Assembly (NCBI GenBank): GCA_016235065.1
Contig: JACRMB010000003.1
Location: 648,524 to 712,523, forward strand
DNA: 64,000 nt
Direction of reading: 5' to 3'
Origin: Actinomycetota bacterium
GTDB taxonomy: Bacteria > Actinomycetota > Thermoleophilia > BMS3ABIN01
Each line of letters starts with the position of its first letter. The first letter of the stretch is position 1. Positions 26,270-34,976 of this stretch are shown here, piece by piece. Made by a program: the position numbers and the translations under genes. The notes beneath the pieces are model-generated. The model was not told where the DNA came from. It made no database searches and saw only the letters and a list, made by a program, of their open reading frames with translations.

Positions 26270-26635
26270 ATGACAAACAGGTCGGCTGCCAAGTCAACTG
26301 ATGAATACATCAGGGACTTCCCGCCGGAAGTTCAGAAGGTTCTTGAAGAGATGCGCGCACTCATCAAGGCATTAGCGCCGGACGCGACAGAAACGATCAG
26401 CTACGCTATCCCCACATTCGACCTCAACGGAAAGCACCTGGTGCACTTCGCCGGATTCAAGAAACACATCGGCTTCTATCCCGAGCCGAGCGCGATGGAG
26501 GAGTTCGCGGAAGAGCTCAAGACTTACAAGAGCGGGAAGGGCTCGGTGCAGTTCCCTCTCAGCCAGCCGTTGCCCAAAGACCTTATTCGCCGGATAATCG
26601 AGTTTCGCATCAAGGAAAACCTGTCGCGCGCCTGA
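26270..26635 (+). CDS. DUF1801/YdhG-family protein
   Basis: The 121-residue protein has TDEYIRDFPPEVQKVLEEMR, ISYAIPTFDLNGKHLVHFAG, HIGFYPEPSAMEEF and KGSVQFPLSQPLPKDLIRRI, which together define this family (iron chaperone-like fold, frataxin similarity). The molecular role is not settled. The start at 26270 has GGCAGG upstream; an ATG at 26255 is the alternative. Confidence 0.88.
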   Translation: MTNRSAAKSTDEYIRDFPPEVQKVLEEMRALIKALAPDATETISYAIPTFDLNGKHLVHFAGFKKHIGFYPEPSAMEEFAEELKTYKSGKGSVQFPLSQPLPKDLIRRIIEFRIKENLSRA

Positions 26636-26823
26636 AGGCATTGCCATACTGCCGGCGTATATTTCAATTAAATTTTCACAAATAGCCGTACACTTTTCTC
26701 AAAAGCCTAAAATATTTATCATTGTCAGCCGAGCTGTATTAAGATTAACCGTCAACTCGAGTTGGCCCGTTAGTATACATTCCCCCAGCGGCTCCTCGAC
26801 ATAATCCAGGAAAGGTTTTCACG

Positions 26824-27633
26824 ATGGCGATAGATGCGGAAACGATCGAACTTCTAGGCAGAATCAGGCAGGATTCCCCACTCATCCATAACATCACCAA
26901 TTTTGTGGTCATGAACAGTTCCGCCAATATCCTGCTGGCCGTCGGGGCTTCTCCCGTCATGGCCCATTGCCAGGCCGAGGTCGAGGAGATGACCTCCTTC
27001 GCTGGAGCGCTGGTCCTCAATATCGGGACGCTACAGGAAGACTGGGTGGATTCGATGATTCTCGCCGGAAAGACTGCCAATGCCAAAGGCATACCGGTTA
27101 TCCTTGATCCCGTCGGTTCTGGCGCCACGAAGCTGCGCACCGATTCGATAAAGAAGATAATGGATGAATGTTCCATATCCGTGCTACGTGGTAACTGCTC
27201 GGAGGTCCTCTCGCTCGGCTCCGCGGATGTAAAAACCAAAGGCGTAGACAGCTCCCTGTCCATGTCTGATCCGGTTGTTGAAGCCGCAAAGGAAATGGCA
27301 GATGAAAATGATTGTGTTATCGCGATCTCCGGAGAAGTGGATTGCATCACTGATGGAACCAGGGTCTTCCGTGTGAGTAACGGCCAGCCGATCATGACAA
27401 AGGTGACTGGCATCGGTTGTGGTCTGTCGGCAGTGACAGGCGCTTTTTGCGCTGTGGCGGATGACGACCTCGCCCTGGCGACGGCAGCAGCCTTCGGATA
27501 TTACGGGCTTTGCGGTGACCTGGCAGTTGAAACAAGCGGCAAACCCGCAAGCTTCGAGGTCGCTTTTATAGACTGCCTGTATTCGACAGATAGCGATGAG
27601 ATGCAGGGGAAACTAAAGATCGAAGAAGTCTGA
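26824..27633 (+). CDS. thiM: Hydroxyethylthiazole kinase ThiM
   Basis: The 269-residue ribokinase-like enzyme phosphorylates hydroxyethylthiazole for thiamine salvage. Signature segments: SPLIHNITNFVVMN, GASPVMAH, VILDPVGSGAT, VLRGNCSEVLSL and the phosphate-binding TKVTGIGCGLSAVTGAF with the catalytic Cys. ThiE and ThiD are not adjacent and no TPP riboswitch core was seen in the 188-base AT-rich upstream gap. Base composition is a little lower in GC than the surroundings, consistent with, but not proof of, acquisition. Confidence 0.94.
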   Translation: MAIDAETIELLGRIRQDSPLIHNITNFVVMNSSANILLAVGASPVMAHCQAEVEEMTSFAGALVLNIGTLQEDWVDSMILAGKTANAKGIPVILDPVGSGATKLRTDSIKKIMDECSISVLRGNCSEVLSLGSADVKTKGVDSSLSMSDPVVEAAKEMADENDCVIAISGEVDCITDGTRVFRVSNGQPIMTKVTGIGCGLSAVTGAFCAVADDDLALATAAAFGYYGLCGDLAVETSGKPASFEVAFIDCLYSTDSDEMQGKLKIEEV

Positions 27634-27647
27634 GGTCATAAGCCGGC

Positions 27648-27866
27648 ATGAGCGCCAGTACAGGCAGTGATACGCTTGCAGGTCATTGTCCTGTTTGCGG
27701 TGAGAAGGTCATCTGGACTCCGACATCTCAGCTGTGGCCCAGCAAGAGGATAGCCATGACCGCAATGCCCGGTTATAGTGGCACCTGTTCCGGATGCAAG
27801 CGTGTCCTCATGTTCACTGTCATTTCTGACTCTTCAGATACTGAAGAAGGTAAGAGCGATGAATGA
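27648..27866 (+). CDS. Small two-CxxC zinc-ribbon protein, unknown
   Basis: The 72-residue protein has HCPVCGEKVIW and GTCSGCKRVLMF, a probable zinc ribbon. No family was recognised. It overlaps the next gene by eight bases, which supports translation. Confidence 0.55.
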   Translation: MSASTGSDTLAGHCPVCGEKVIWTPTSQLWPSKRIAMTAMPGYSGTCSGCKRVLMFTVISDSSDTEEGKSDE

Positions 27867-28197
27867 AGATCGCAGGATCGTCATCGCTGCTGATTCTGGT
27901 ATATCCATCAAGTCAATCAATGATATTTCAGAAGCAGTCGGAGCGTGTTTCGGTGCTGCCGGGCTCATTATTACCGAAGATGAACTGGCGCCGGAGTTAT
28001 TCGATCTTCAAAGCGGTCTGGCTGGCGAATTATTTCAGAAGTTCACAAACTATGACTTACGTCTGGCGATCGTGGTACCTGATGTTGGAAAATATGGTGA
28101 GCGGTTGATCGAACTGGCCAGTGAACACGCAACACATAGAACTGTTCGTGTCTTCGATACAATAGACAGCGCGCAAAAATGGATGTCAGGTAGGTGA
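27859..28197 (+). CDS. DUF4180-family protein
   Basis: The 112-residue protein matches DUF4180: DSGISIKSINDISEAVGACF, LIITEDELAPELFDLQSGLA, GELFQKFTNYDLRLAIVVPD and an Asp/Thr-rich end. The fold is probably STAS-like alpha/beta; function unknown. ATG 27859 is chosen because AGAAGG lies eight bases upstream; it overlaps the zinc-ribbon gene. The next gene starts two bases after its stop. Confidence 0.85.
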   Translation: MNEDRRIVIAADSGISIKSINDISEAVGACFGAAGLIITEDELAPELFDLQSGLAGELFQKFTNYDLRLAIVVPDVGKYGERLIELASEHATHRTVRVFDTIDSAQKWMSGR

Positions 28198-28198
28198 C

Positions 28199-29182
28199 AT
28201 GGACGTTCCTGTCGACTGGCTGCTTGAGGGCGAGCCGTTCATCGAGTACCGGACCAGGCTGGATTTATTGGCCCAATCCGAAGGCGACGAGGCTGTGCGT
28301 GCGGCGCGGCAAGGCATGCTGGCTGACTCGCGTGTTGTGGGTCTGCTCGACGAGCTCTCAGGTTGGCCGGGGACGGTCATATCGAGCCACAAGAGCGCCA
28401 GCCAGCCGTTCCATAAACTGACCTTCCTTGCCGACCTCGGCGTCAGGGCAGATGATCCCGGCGTCCCGGCGATCGTAAAAACCATATTAAAGCGGCAGTC
28501 TGACGAAGGGCCATTCCAGCTTCCCATGAACATCGCGAAGCATTACGGCGGCTCCGGCAAAGACGAATGGGCATGGGCGCTATGTGATGCGCCGCTCATT
28601 GTTTACGGTCTGGCGAAGATGGGGCTGGCCGCGGATCCCCAGGTCAGGCGAGCGGTTGACTATCTTGCCGGGCTGGTGCGTGACAACGGCTGGCCGTGCG
28701 CGGTATCGGAGAAACTCGGCAAGTTCCGCGGGCCGGGCCGCAAGGACGATCCCTGCCCGTTCGCCAATCTCGCCACGCTCAAGGCACTCACTCAGTTCGA
28801 CGATTTGCGCGACGGGCCGGCCGCCCGTGTTGGGGCCGAGACCATCCTGACGCTGTGGAATGAGAGTAGAAGCCGGCATCCATATTTGTTCTACATGGGT
28901 ACGGACTTCCGTAAACTCAAGGCCCCATTCATCTGGTACGACCTGCTGCACGTCCTGGACGTTCTCTCGCGGTTCCCGTGGCTCGCGACCGATGTCCGCC
29001 TGCTGGATATGATGGACACGCTGAAGTGGAAGGCCGATCCGCAGGGGCGCTTCAGCCCTGAGTCGGTCTGGATGCCATGGAAAGCGTGGGAGTTCGGGCA
29101 GAAGAAGGAGCCGTCACGGTGGGTCACAATGCTGGCCTGGCGTATCATCAGGATGGATCAGGCTGCTGAGGGAGTGCTTTGA
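28199..29182 (+). CDS. Predicted alpha/alpha-toroid protein, unknown function
   Basis: The 327-residue protein appears all-helical with repeats such as DWLLEGEPFIEYRTRLDLL, APLIVYGLAKMGLAADPQVR and FANLATLKALTQFDD, which suggest the squalene-cyclase/prenyltransferase-type toroid seen in many uncharacterised bacterial proteins. No catalytic motif of terpene cyclases is visible. It lacks a signal peptide. It is adjacent to the DUF4180 and Arr genes and may be transcribed with them. Confidence 0.6.
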   Translation: MDVPVDWLLEGEPFIEYRTRLDLLAQSEGDEAVRAARQGMLADSRVVGLLDELSGWPGTVISSHKSASQPFHKLTFLADLGVRADDPGVPAIVKTILKRQSDEGPFQLPMNIAKHYGGSGKDEWAWALCDAPLIVYGLAKMGLAADPQVRRAVDYLAGLVRDNGWPCAVSEKLGKFRGPGRKDDPCPFANLATLKALTQFDDLRDGPAARVGAETILTLWNESRSRHPYLFYMGTDFRKLKAPFIWYDLLHVLDVLSRFPWLATDVRLLDMMDTLKWKADPQGRFSPESVWMPWKAWEFGQKKEPSRWVTMLAWRIIRMDQAAEGVL

Positions 29183-29183
29183 T

Positions 29184-29717
29184 ATGATGGCTTCAAGTGA
29201 CGATCTGAATGGTGAGGTGGGCACCGCCAACCCGGGTCCGTTCGTCGTGTCACACCCATGTCCGGTGTGTCGCGGGCGGGGCGATACCAACGGGCAGGTC
29301 TGTCCCACATGCCACGGGACCGGTGTGGAGCGGTTCTACCATGGTACTAAGGCGGACCTGAACATCGGAGACCTGATCAAGCCGGGCCACACAGCCAACT
29401 TCGGCAAACTTGATCGGACTACGACGTATGTCTACCTGACCGGCACGCTGGATGCAGCCACCTGGGGGGCGGAGCTGGCGCTCGGCGAGGGGCGAGGCAG
29501 GATCTTCATCGTTGAACCGGTCGGCACGATCGAGGACGATCCCAATCTGACGGACAAGAAATTTTCAGGCAATCCGACTAAGTCGTTTCGCTCCCGAGAG
29601 CCGCTGCGCGTTATCGGCGAGGTTGTGGACTGGCAGGGGCACTCCCCAGAGGAGCTGAAGTCCATGAGGGATAGCCTCGAGCAGCTCAGGCAACAAGGCG
29701 TCGAGCCAATCGACTGA
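29184..29717 (+). CDS. arr: Rifampin ADP-ribosyltransferase (Arr) with N-terminal zinc ribbon
   Basis: Residues 50-177 match Arr closely: RFYHGTKADLNIGDLIKPG, NFGKLDRTTTYVYLTGTLDA, WGAELALGEGRGRIFIVEP, DPNLTDKKFSGNPTKSFRS and LRVIGEVVDWQGHSPEELK. Arr inactivates rifamycins by ADP-ribosylation using NAD. Residues 26-48 add a DnaJ-like CPVCRGRG...CPTCHGTG zinc ribbon, not part of the classic enzyme, which is about 140 residues. Whether it targets rifampin or another substrate cannot be told. GGGAG lies nine bases before ATG 29184. Confidence 0.88.
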   Translation: MMASSDDLNGEVGTANPGPFVVSHPCPVCRGRGDTNGQVCPTCHGTGVERFYHGTKADLNIGDLIKPGHTANFGKLDRTTTYVYLTGTLDAATWGAELALGEGRGRIFIVEPVGTIEDDPNLTDKKFSGNPTKSFRSREPLRVIGEVVDWQGHSPEELKSMRDSLEQLRQQGVEPID

Positions 29718-29744
29718 CCCTCGGGTGTCCCAAAACCACTAGCG

Positions 29745-29784
29745 TATAATCCCGCGTGCATTTCCCCCCGCCCTCCGATAAAAT
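29745..29784 (+). promoter_or_regulatory. Promoter elements before trpS, possibly leaderless
   Basis: TATAAT (29745-29750) and TAAAAT (29779-29784) both look like -10 hexamers. The second ends six bases before the trpS ATG at 29791, so transcription from it would start at the A of the ATG. There is no ribosome binding site. No good -35 is visible for either. Confidence 0.4.
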
Positions 29785-29790
29785 TCCCCC

Positions 29791-30807
29791 ATGCCTGCAA
29801 CACCCAAGGAACCAAGCCTGCCAGCCCGTGAGCGAGTCTTCTCGGGAATGCGGCCCACCGGCCGCCTGCATCTCGGCCACCTCCTCGGCGCCCTTCCCAA
29901 CTGGGTAAGACTGCAGGATGACTACGACTGCTTCTACTGCGTCGCTGATCTGCACGCGCTGACCACCCGCTATGACAATGTCGCCGGCATGAAGGCCGAC
30001 GGCCTCGAGATGGTCGCCGACTGGATCGCCGCCGGCATCGACCCCGAGCGTAGCGTCATCTTCCGCCAGTCCGAGGTCAAGGAGCACAGCGAGCTGGCCC
30101 TGCTCCTGGGAATGCTCGTGCCGGTCAGCTGGCTAACCCGCACGCCTTCCTATAAGGAGATGGTCACCGAGCTGGGAGAGCGCGTCGCCACTTTCGGCTT
30201 CCTCGGCTATCCGGTGCTGCAGACCGCCGACATCATCCTCTACAAGGCCGGCCGCGTGCCCGTCGGCGAGGACCAGCTCTCGCATCTGGAGCTGGCCCGC
30301 GAGATAGTCAGGCGTTTCAACGGCCTCTACGGCCCGGTCTTCCCGGAACCCAAGGCGCTGCTCACCCAGACGCCGCGGCTGCTGGGGCTTGACGGGCGCA
30401 AGATGAGCAAGTCATACGGCAATACGATAGATATCGCCGAAGAGCCCGATTCCATCCGCAAGAAGATCTCTTCGATGTTCACAGACCCGGCGCGCCAGCG
30501 GCTCAAGGACCCCGGCCACCCGGATAAGTGCAACGTCTTCTCCTATCACCAGTTCTTCGAGGCGCCCGAGGCCGAGCTCGACGAGATCGACACCGGCTGC
30601 CGCGCCGCCACAATCGGCTGCACGGAATGCAAGGGCAGGCTGGCTGACCGCATCATGGCTCGGCTTGATCCCATCCGCGAGAAGCGCGAGGCGTTGCTTG
30701 CCGAGCCGGGCCGCATGGAGGCGATACTAGAGGACGGCCGCGCACGGGCGCAGGTCGTTGCTACGGAAGTGCTGGATGAAACATGCAAGGCAATCGGGAT
30801 TGAGTGA
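29791..30807 (+). CDS. trpS: Tryptophanyl-tRNA synthetase
   Basis: A 338-residue class I synthetase of the bacterial short type. The HIGH-equivalent is in GMRPTGRLHLGHLLGAL; the KMSKS loop is GRKMSKSYGN (Lys204); tryptophan and ATP contacts include YPVLQTADIILY and VGEDQLSHLELAREI. It charges tRNA-Trp. It heads a run of cell-division and aromatic genes but the 81-base gap to scpA may separate transcripts. A possible leaderless start is noted. Confidence 0.97.
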   Translation: MPATPKEPSLPARERVFSGMRPTGRLHLGHLLGALPNWVRLQDDYDCFYCVADLHALTTRYDNVAGMKADGLEMVADWIAAGIDPERSVIFRQSEVKEHSELALLLGMLVPVSWLTRTPSYKEMVTELGERVATFGFLGYPVLQTADIILYKAGRVPVGEDQLSHLELAREIVRRFNGLYGPVFPEPKALLTQTPRLLGLDGRKMSKSYGNTIDIAEEPDSIRKKISSMFTDPARQRLKDPGHPDKCNVFSYHQFFEAPEAELDEIDTGCRAATIGCTECKGRLADRIMARLDPIREKREALLAEPGRMEAILEDGRARAQVVATEVLDETCKAIGIE

Positions 30808-30888
30808 GCAAAAAATGAATATTTTCCGGGCAACAGGATTGGGAATTCATATGATGCAGGTATTTCAGGAAACAGGGAGCCAGGCTTA

Positions 30889-31656
30889 ATGTCACACGAA
30901 TGGGATCTCGAATTCCTCGACCTCGACCTTGAAGTATTTCAGGGCCCGTTCGACCTGCTGCTGACCCTCATCCTCAAGGAAGAGATCAGCATCTTCGAGG
31001 TGTCGCTCTCCGACATCGTCATATCTTACCTGGAGCGCCTGGAGGCCGAGGAGGAACTCGACCTCGACGCGGCCAGCGAGTTCCTGATCCTCATGAGTGC
31101 GCTGCTGGAGATCAAGTCGGCGCAGCTGCTGCCTAAACCCGAGGAACTGGACCTCGAGGAACTGACGCCGGAGGAGGCCCGCGAAGAGCTGGTCATCCGG
31201 CTCATCACCTACAAGAAGTTCAAGGAAGCAGCCGCGTTCATGCGCGCCCGCCACGACGTCACCCGCCACTGGCGCTACCGGTCGGCGCCGCTGCCGAAGA
31301 TCGCGACCAATGCTGCCGAGCAGGAAGTGCCGCATAAATATCAGCCGGCGAAGCTGACCGACGCCCTCAAGGTGCTGCTGGCCGAGCCGCCGGAGATCCG
31401 CACCGACCATATGACCCGGGTGACAGCCAACGTCTGGGAGCAGATGAAGGCGATCCGCCTGGCTGTGCGCCATCAGGCCAAGGTGGCGTTCGAGGATATC
31501 GTCGGTGACGCTGACCGCGTCACCCAGGCGGTGACTTTCTTCGCCCTGCTGGAGATGTTCAACTCCGGCGAGCTCGAGGTGGAGCAGGAGCAGCTCTTCG
31601 GCCGCATTCTCATATACGAAGCTGAGAAGAACAAGGACAACAAGCTCATCGCCTGA
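30889..31656 (+). CDS. scpA: Condensin complex subunit ScpA (kleisin)
   Basis: A 255-residue kleisin: VFQGPFDLLLTLILKEEISI at the N-terminus (contact with the SMC neck), the acidic helix SALLEIKSAQLLPKPEE, and the C-terminal winged helix VTFFALLEMFNSGELEVEQE. It bridges the SMC heads for chromosome segregation. GGAG precedes ATG. A dispersed repeat lies between it and scpB. Confidence 0.95.
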   Translation: MSHEWDLEFLDLDLEVFQGPFDLLLTLILKEEISIFEVSLSDIVISYLERLEAEEELDLDAASEFLILMSALLEIKSAQLLPKPEELDLEELTPEEAREELVIRLITYKKFKEAAAFMRARHDVTRHWRYRSAPLPKIATNAAEQEVPHKYQPAKLTDALKVLLAEPPEIRTDHMTRVTANVWEQMKAIRLAVRHQAKVAFEDIVGDADRVTQAVTFFALLEMFNSGELEVEQEQLFGRILIYEAEKNKDNKLIA

Positions 31657-31674
31657 AAACCAGGCGAAAACCAG

Positions 31675-31714
31675 AGGGACACATTACTTAATTGGTAGTT
31701 AAAGGGACACATTG
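31675..31714 (+). repeat. Dispersed repeat copy 2 (GGGACACATTAC family)
   Basis: AGGGACACATTACTTAATTG and AAGGGACACATTG flank TAGTTA. It begins 19 bases after the scpA stop. The preceding bases contain GAAAACCAG twice, so the AACCAG leader is locally duplicated at the junction. Confidence 0.85.
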
Positions 31715-31738
31715 CATTGAGTCTAACGGGAGGAAATC

Positions 31739-32596
31739 TTGGAAGAGCAGGATATCCAGCAACCTGAATCAGAGGACGAAGCCTTGATGGACGACCTCGA
31801 GATGGCTGAAGCTGACGGCCCAGCAGCGGTGAATGCCGACACTCCGGATTTAGAGGCTGAAACAGAATATGCAGAGGAAGCGGAGGAGGTCATCACAGAG
31901 ACTTCATCCGACGAGATTGCTGAAGAAAACAGTGAAGAAGCATCAGATGAGCCAGCTGGGGAATTGACTGAGGAGCCAGTTGAGCCGTCAGTTGAGGCAA
32001 CTGCAAATACGACGCCTATCTCCGATACCGCCGACATCGTCCGCGACATCGAGGCCATCCTTTTTATCGCTCCCGATCCCGTCAGTCTCGAAGTCCTCTC
32101 GGAAGTCACAGACACCGATGGCGAAGACCTGGCCCACGCGGTCGAAGCGGTCCGCGAGAAATATTCTGACCCTGATGGCGGCATCGTCTTCGCCGAGATC
32201 GCCGGCGGTTATACCTTCCGTACCGGAGACTTCGCCCGTGACGCCGTCGAGCGCTTCTGTCGCCGGCCCATCGACTACTCATTGTCTCCAGCGGCCATGG
32301 AGACCCTCGCCATCGTCGCTTACCTGCAGCCGATAACCCGTCCCGAGATCGCCCGAATCCGCGGGGTAGGCGCCGACACCGTAGTCGCGAACCTGCTCGA
32401 CAAGGGACTGGTAGCCGAGGCCGGCCGCGCCCAGCAGACTGGCGCTGTCAAATACCGAACCACTGAGTCTTTCGAGAAACTATTCGGAATCGCCGATCTG
32501 GCGGACCTGCCGCCCCTGGAGGGCTTCGAAGCTACGCCGGCGGATGTGGAGGAGCTTCGCGAGAAGCTGCATCTGGCGGCTGACAAGCGGCAGTAG
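31739..32596 (+). CDS. scpB: Condensin complex subunit ScpB with a long acidic N-terminal extension
   Basis: The ScpB winged-helix pair begins near residue 97 (IVRDIEAILFIAPDPVSLEV) and ends about 275, with ETLAIVAYLQPITRPEIARI and VRG-like IRGVGADTVVANLLDKGLV. Before it lie about 95 residues that are very rich in Glu/Asp/Ala and probably disordered. The start is TTG at 31739 with GGGAGG eight bases upstream, which supports translation of the extension. ScpB dimers stabilise SMC-ScpA. Confidence 0.93.
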   Translation: MEEQDIQQPESEDEALMDDLEMAEADGPAAVNADTPDLEAETEYAEEAEEVITETSSDEIAEENSEEASDEPAGELTEEPVEPSVEATANTTPISDTADIVRDIEAILFIAPDPVSLEVLSEVTDTDGEDLAHAVEAVREKYSDPDGGIVFAEIAGGYTFRTGDFARDAVERFCRRPIDYSLSPAAMETLAIVAYLQPITRPEIARIRGVGADTVVANLLDKGLVAEAGRAQQTGAVKYRTTESFEKLFGIADLADLPPLEGFEATPADVEELREKLHLAADKRQ

Positions 32597-32607
32597 GGTT
32601 GTGGTGA

Positions 32608-32721
32608 CCGGGATGGGATGTTCCCGCCTCCGCTGAAGGCGACTCCGGCAGTTACTCGTTCAGGTTTTTCGTGCCGGTTGCGCCGTCGTCAAACGCTGCG
32701 GGCGGAAACATCCCATCCCGG
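32608..32721 (+). repeat. Dispersed inverted-repeat element, copy 1
   Basis: The 21-base arms 32608-32628 (CCGGGATGGGATGTTCCCGC) and 32701-32721 are inverted with one mismatch, around 72 bases. The same arm sequence forms the element at 62224-62296. It fills the scpB-rluB gap. Confidence 0.88.
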
Positions 32722-32763
32722 CCATATACCTCTTCTTTATTTGCGTTGAGAGGCTTGCTTAAT

Positions 32764-33483
32764 TTGGAGCGACTACAGAAATATCTTGCCCGCGCCGGCG
32801 TTGCCTCGCGCCGGAAGTGTGAGGAACTCATCACATCCGGCAGGGTCACGGTCAACGGCGAGCTGGTGGAGGAGCTGGGCGCGAAAGTGGTCCCGGGTGA
32901 CGTCGTCTGGCTGGATGGGAAGCCGGTGGAACCGGAAGAGCTGGAGTATCACCTGCTCAACAAACCATCCGGCTATCTCAGCGCTGTTTCCGATCCGCGT
33001 GGACGCAGGACTGTTGTCGACCTGGTTCCCAGCCGGGCACGGCTGTTCCCCGTCGGCAGGCTTGACAGCGACACGACCGGGCTCATCATCCTCACCAACG
33101 ATGGATCGCTGGCGAACGGCCTGATGCATCCACGCTTTGAGGTTGATAAAGTATACAGGGCTGAAGTGGACGGCGAGCTTTCCGAGGCGGAGCAAGAAAG
33201 CCTGCGCCAGGGCGTGAATCTCGAAGACGGGCCGTCCTGGCCAGCGGAAGTCCGTCTGACCGGCAGACGCGGCGGCGGCAGCGTCGTCGAACTGGTCATC
33301 CACGAAGGCCGGAAGCGCCAGGTGAGGCGTATGCTCGAAACGGTGGGTCATCCTGTGCGTGCCCTTCACCGGAAGAGGTACGCGATGTTGACTGATGACG
33401 GTCTCGCGCTGGGTGATTCCCGGCAGTTGACCGGAGAGGAAGTAAAAGCTTTGAAGAAAATGGCTGGAGGAATAAAACCATGA
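32764..33483 (+). CDS. rluB: 23S rRNA pseudouridine synthase RluB-type
   Basis: The 239-residue protein has an N-terminal S4 RNA-binding domain (ERLQKYLARAGVASRRKCEE) and the RsuA/RluB catalytic domain: LNKPSGYLSAVSDPRGRRTV, the catalytic Asp in GRLDSDTTGLIILTNDG, and HEGRKRQVRRMLETVGHPV. It likely modifies 23S rRNA position 2605. The TTG at 32764 gives the family N-terminus with GAGAGG ten bases upstream; in-frame sequence further left lies within the inverted-repeat element. RsuA (16S) specificity is less likely. Confidence 0.92.
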   Translation: MERLQKYLARAGVASRRKCEELITSGRVTVNGELVEELGAKVVPGDVVWLDGKPVEPEELEYHLLNKPSGYLSAVSDPRGRRTVVDLVPSRARLFPVGRLDSDTTGLIILTNDGSLANGLMHPRFEVDKVYRAEVDGELSEAEQESLRQGVNLEDGPSWPAEVRLTGRRGGGSVVELVIHEGRKRQVRRMLETVGHPVRALHRKRYAMLTDDGLALGDSRQLTGEEVKALKKMAGGIKP

Positions 33484-33857
33484 GGGAAGGCGAATGGCGT
33501 CTGGCGGCAGTGCGCGGCGCGACCACGGTTGAGGAGGACGAGGCCAGCCAGGTGGCGGAACGTACCGCCGAGCTCCTTGAGGCCATGATGGAGCGTAACG
33601 ACATCCGCGAAGATGCCATAATCAGTATCATCTTCACGGCTACACCCGACCTGGTTTCCGACTTCCCGGCTGTCGCGGCCCGCAACATCGGCCTGTCCAA
33701 GGTGCCGCTGCTCTGTTCACAGGAGATCCCGGTAGCTGGAAGTGTCGAGCGATGTGTGCGTGTGCTCATGCATGTGTACTCGATCAAGCCCAGGGATGAG
33801 ATCCGGCATGCCTATCTGCACGGAGCACAGCAATTGCGCACCGATCTGCCGGAATAG
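33480..33857 (+). CDS. aroH: Chorismate mutase AroH
   Basis: The 125-residue protein matches the monofunctional AroH trimer: RLAAVRGATTVEEDEASQV with the active-site Arg, IISIIFTATPDLVSDFPA, and VPLLCSQEIPVAGSVERCVRV with the active-site Cys and Arg. It turns chorismate into prephenate, feeding TyrA at 39461. It overlaps rluB by four bases (ATGA). Confidence 0.95.
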   Translation: MREGEWRLAAVRGATTVEEDEASQVAERTAELLEAMMERNDIREDAIISIIFTATPDLVSDFPAVAARNIGLSKVPLLCSQEIPVAGSVERCVRVLMHVYSIKPRDEIRHAYLHGAQQLRTDLPE

Positions 33858-33873
33858 ATCCTGGAACAATAAA

Positions 33874-34965
33874 ATGAAATTCATTCCGCAAATAAAAAAT
33901 CTGACCCCTTACGTCGCCGGCACGCCTATCGAGGTTGTCGCCAGGGAGTACGGGCTCGACCAGGTGGTCAAACTGGCTTCCAACGAATCACCGCTGCCTC
34001 CTTTTCCGGAGGTGCTGGAGGTCATCACCAGCAGGTTCGACAGCCTCAACCGCTACCCTGACGCCGAAGCCCGCGAGCTGAGGGCGGCGCTGGCAGCCCG
34101 CTATTCCGTAGAGCCGGACCAGGTGATAATCGGAAACGGTTCCTGTGAGCTGCTGATCTGGCTAAGCCTGATTTTCCTGGAGCCAGGGGTGGAGGCGGTC
34201 TTTTCCGACCCGACATTCCTGGTCTACGAAGAAGTGACTCTGGCGCGGGGCGCAAAAGCGGTCAAAGTACCGCTCGCCGGCTTCACCAACGACCTCGAAG
34301 CCATTGCCGCCGCCGTCAATGAACGCACCAGGCTCGTTTTCCTCACCAATCCGCACAATCCCACCGGCACCTATCTTCCGGCCGAAGAGATCGCCGTGTT
34401 CGCGGCGGGACTGCCGGCCGATTGCGCTCTTGTGCTCGATGAGGCCTACAACGAATATGTGGAAGAACCGGATTCCCAGGGCGGGTTGGCGCTCTTCCGC
34501 GCAAATCCCAACGTCATCCTGCTCAGGACCTTTTCCAAGATATATGGCCTGTGTGGCCTGAGGGTAGGATACGGCCTCTGCACGCCGCAGGTGAAGGATG
34601 CAATCGACAAGGTGAGACAACCATTCAACATCAACACGCTGGCTCAGGCGGCTGCCCTGAAAGCCCTGAGCCTGGAAGACCGGCTGGAGGAACGCCGCGC
34701 GCTCAACCGTGAGGGCCGTTCCCAGCTATATGAAGCCCTTGGCGCCCTCGGCATCGGTTACATCGAGTCACAAAGTAACTTCATGCTGGTTGAGATCGAC
34801 CAGCTTTCGGTCCCGGCGGCTTCGGTCCCCGTGGAACTCCTGCGCCGGGGCGTTATCGTCCGCGATGGAGCGGCTCTGGGCTGCCCGGGTTACATGCGGG
34901 TGAGTATTGGCACCGCGGAGGAGAATGCGGTCCTGCTGGAAAAACTGGCAGAACTCAAGAACTAG
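33874..34965 (+). CDS. hisC: Histidinol-phosphate aminotransferase
   Basis: A 363-residue fold-type I PLP enzyme: KLASNESPLPPFPEVLEV, the Tyr/Asp segment VLDEAYNEYVE, and the Schiff-base Lys in RTFSKIYGLCGLRVGYG. It transaminates imidazole acetol phosphate. In a cluster with aroH and tyrA it may also act on prephenate or phenylpyruvate, as some HisC paralogues do. The start is ATG 33874. The stop overlaps the convergent tatA stop. Confidence 0.93.
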   Translation: MKFIPQIKNLTPYVAGTPIEVVAREYGLDQVVKLASNESPLPPFPEVLEVITSRFDSLNRYPDAEARELRAALAARYSVEPDQVIIGNGSCELLIWLSLIFLEPGVEAVFSDPTFLVYEEVTLARGAKAVKVPLAGFTNDLEAIAAAVNERTRLVFLTNPHNPTGTYLPAEEIAVFAAGLPADCALVLDEAYNEYVEEPDSQGGLALFRANPNVILLRTFSKIYGLCGLRVGYGLCTPQVKDAIDKVRQPFNINTLAQAAALKALSLEDRLEERRALNREGRSQLYEALGALGIGYIESQSNFMLVEIDQLSVPAASVPVELLRRGVIVRDGAALGCPGYMRVSIGTAEENAVLLEKLAELKN

Positions 34966-34976
34966 TTCTTGAGTTC
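34951..34976. terminator. 26-bp perfect palindrome at the hisC/tatA convergent stops
   Basis: GAACTCAAGAACT and AGTTCTTGAGTTC form a perfect palindrome in which both genes end; the proteins both finish ELKN. In RNA it would fold to a hairpin on either strand. No T-run follows, so intrinsic termination would be weak or absent. Confidence 0.6.

Noticed and set aside
26636..26823. TPP riboswitch before thiM
   Set aside because: The CUGAGA and related core segments of the TPP element could not be found in the gap.
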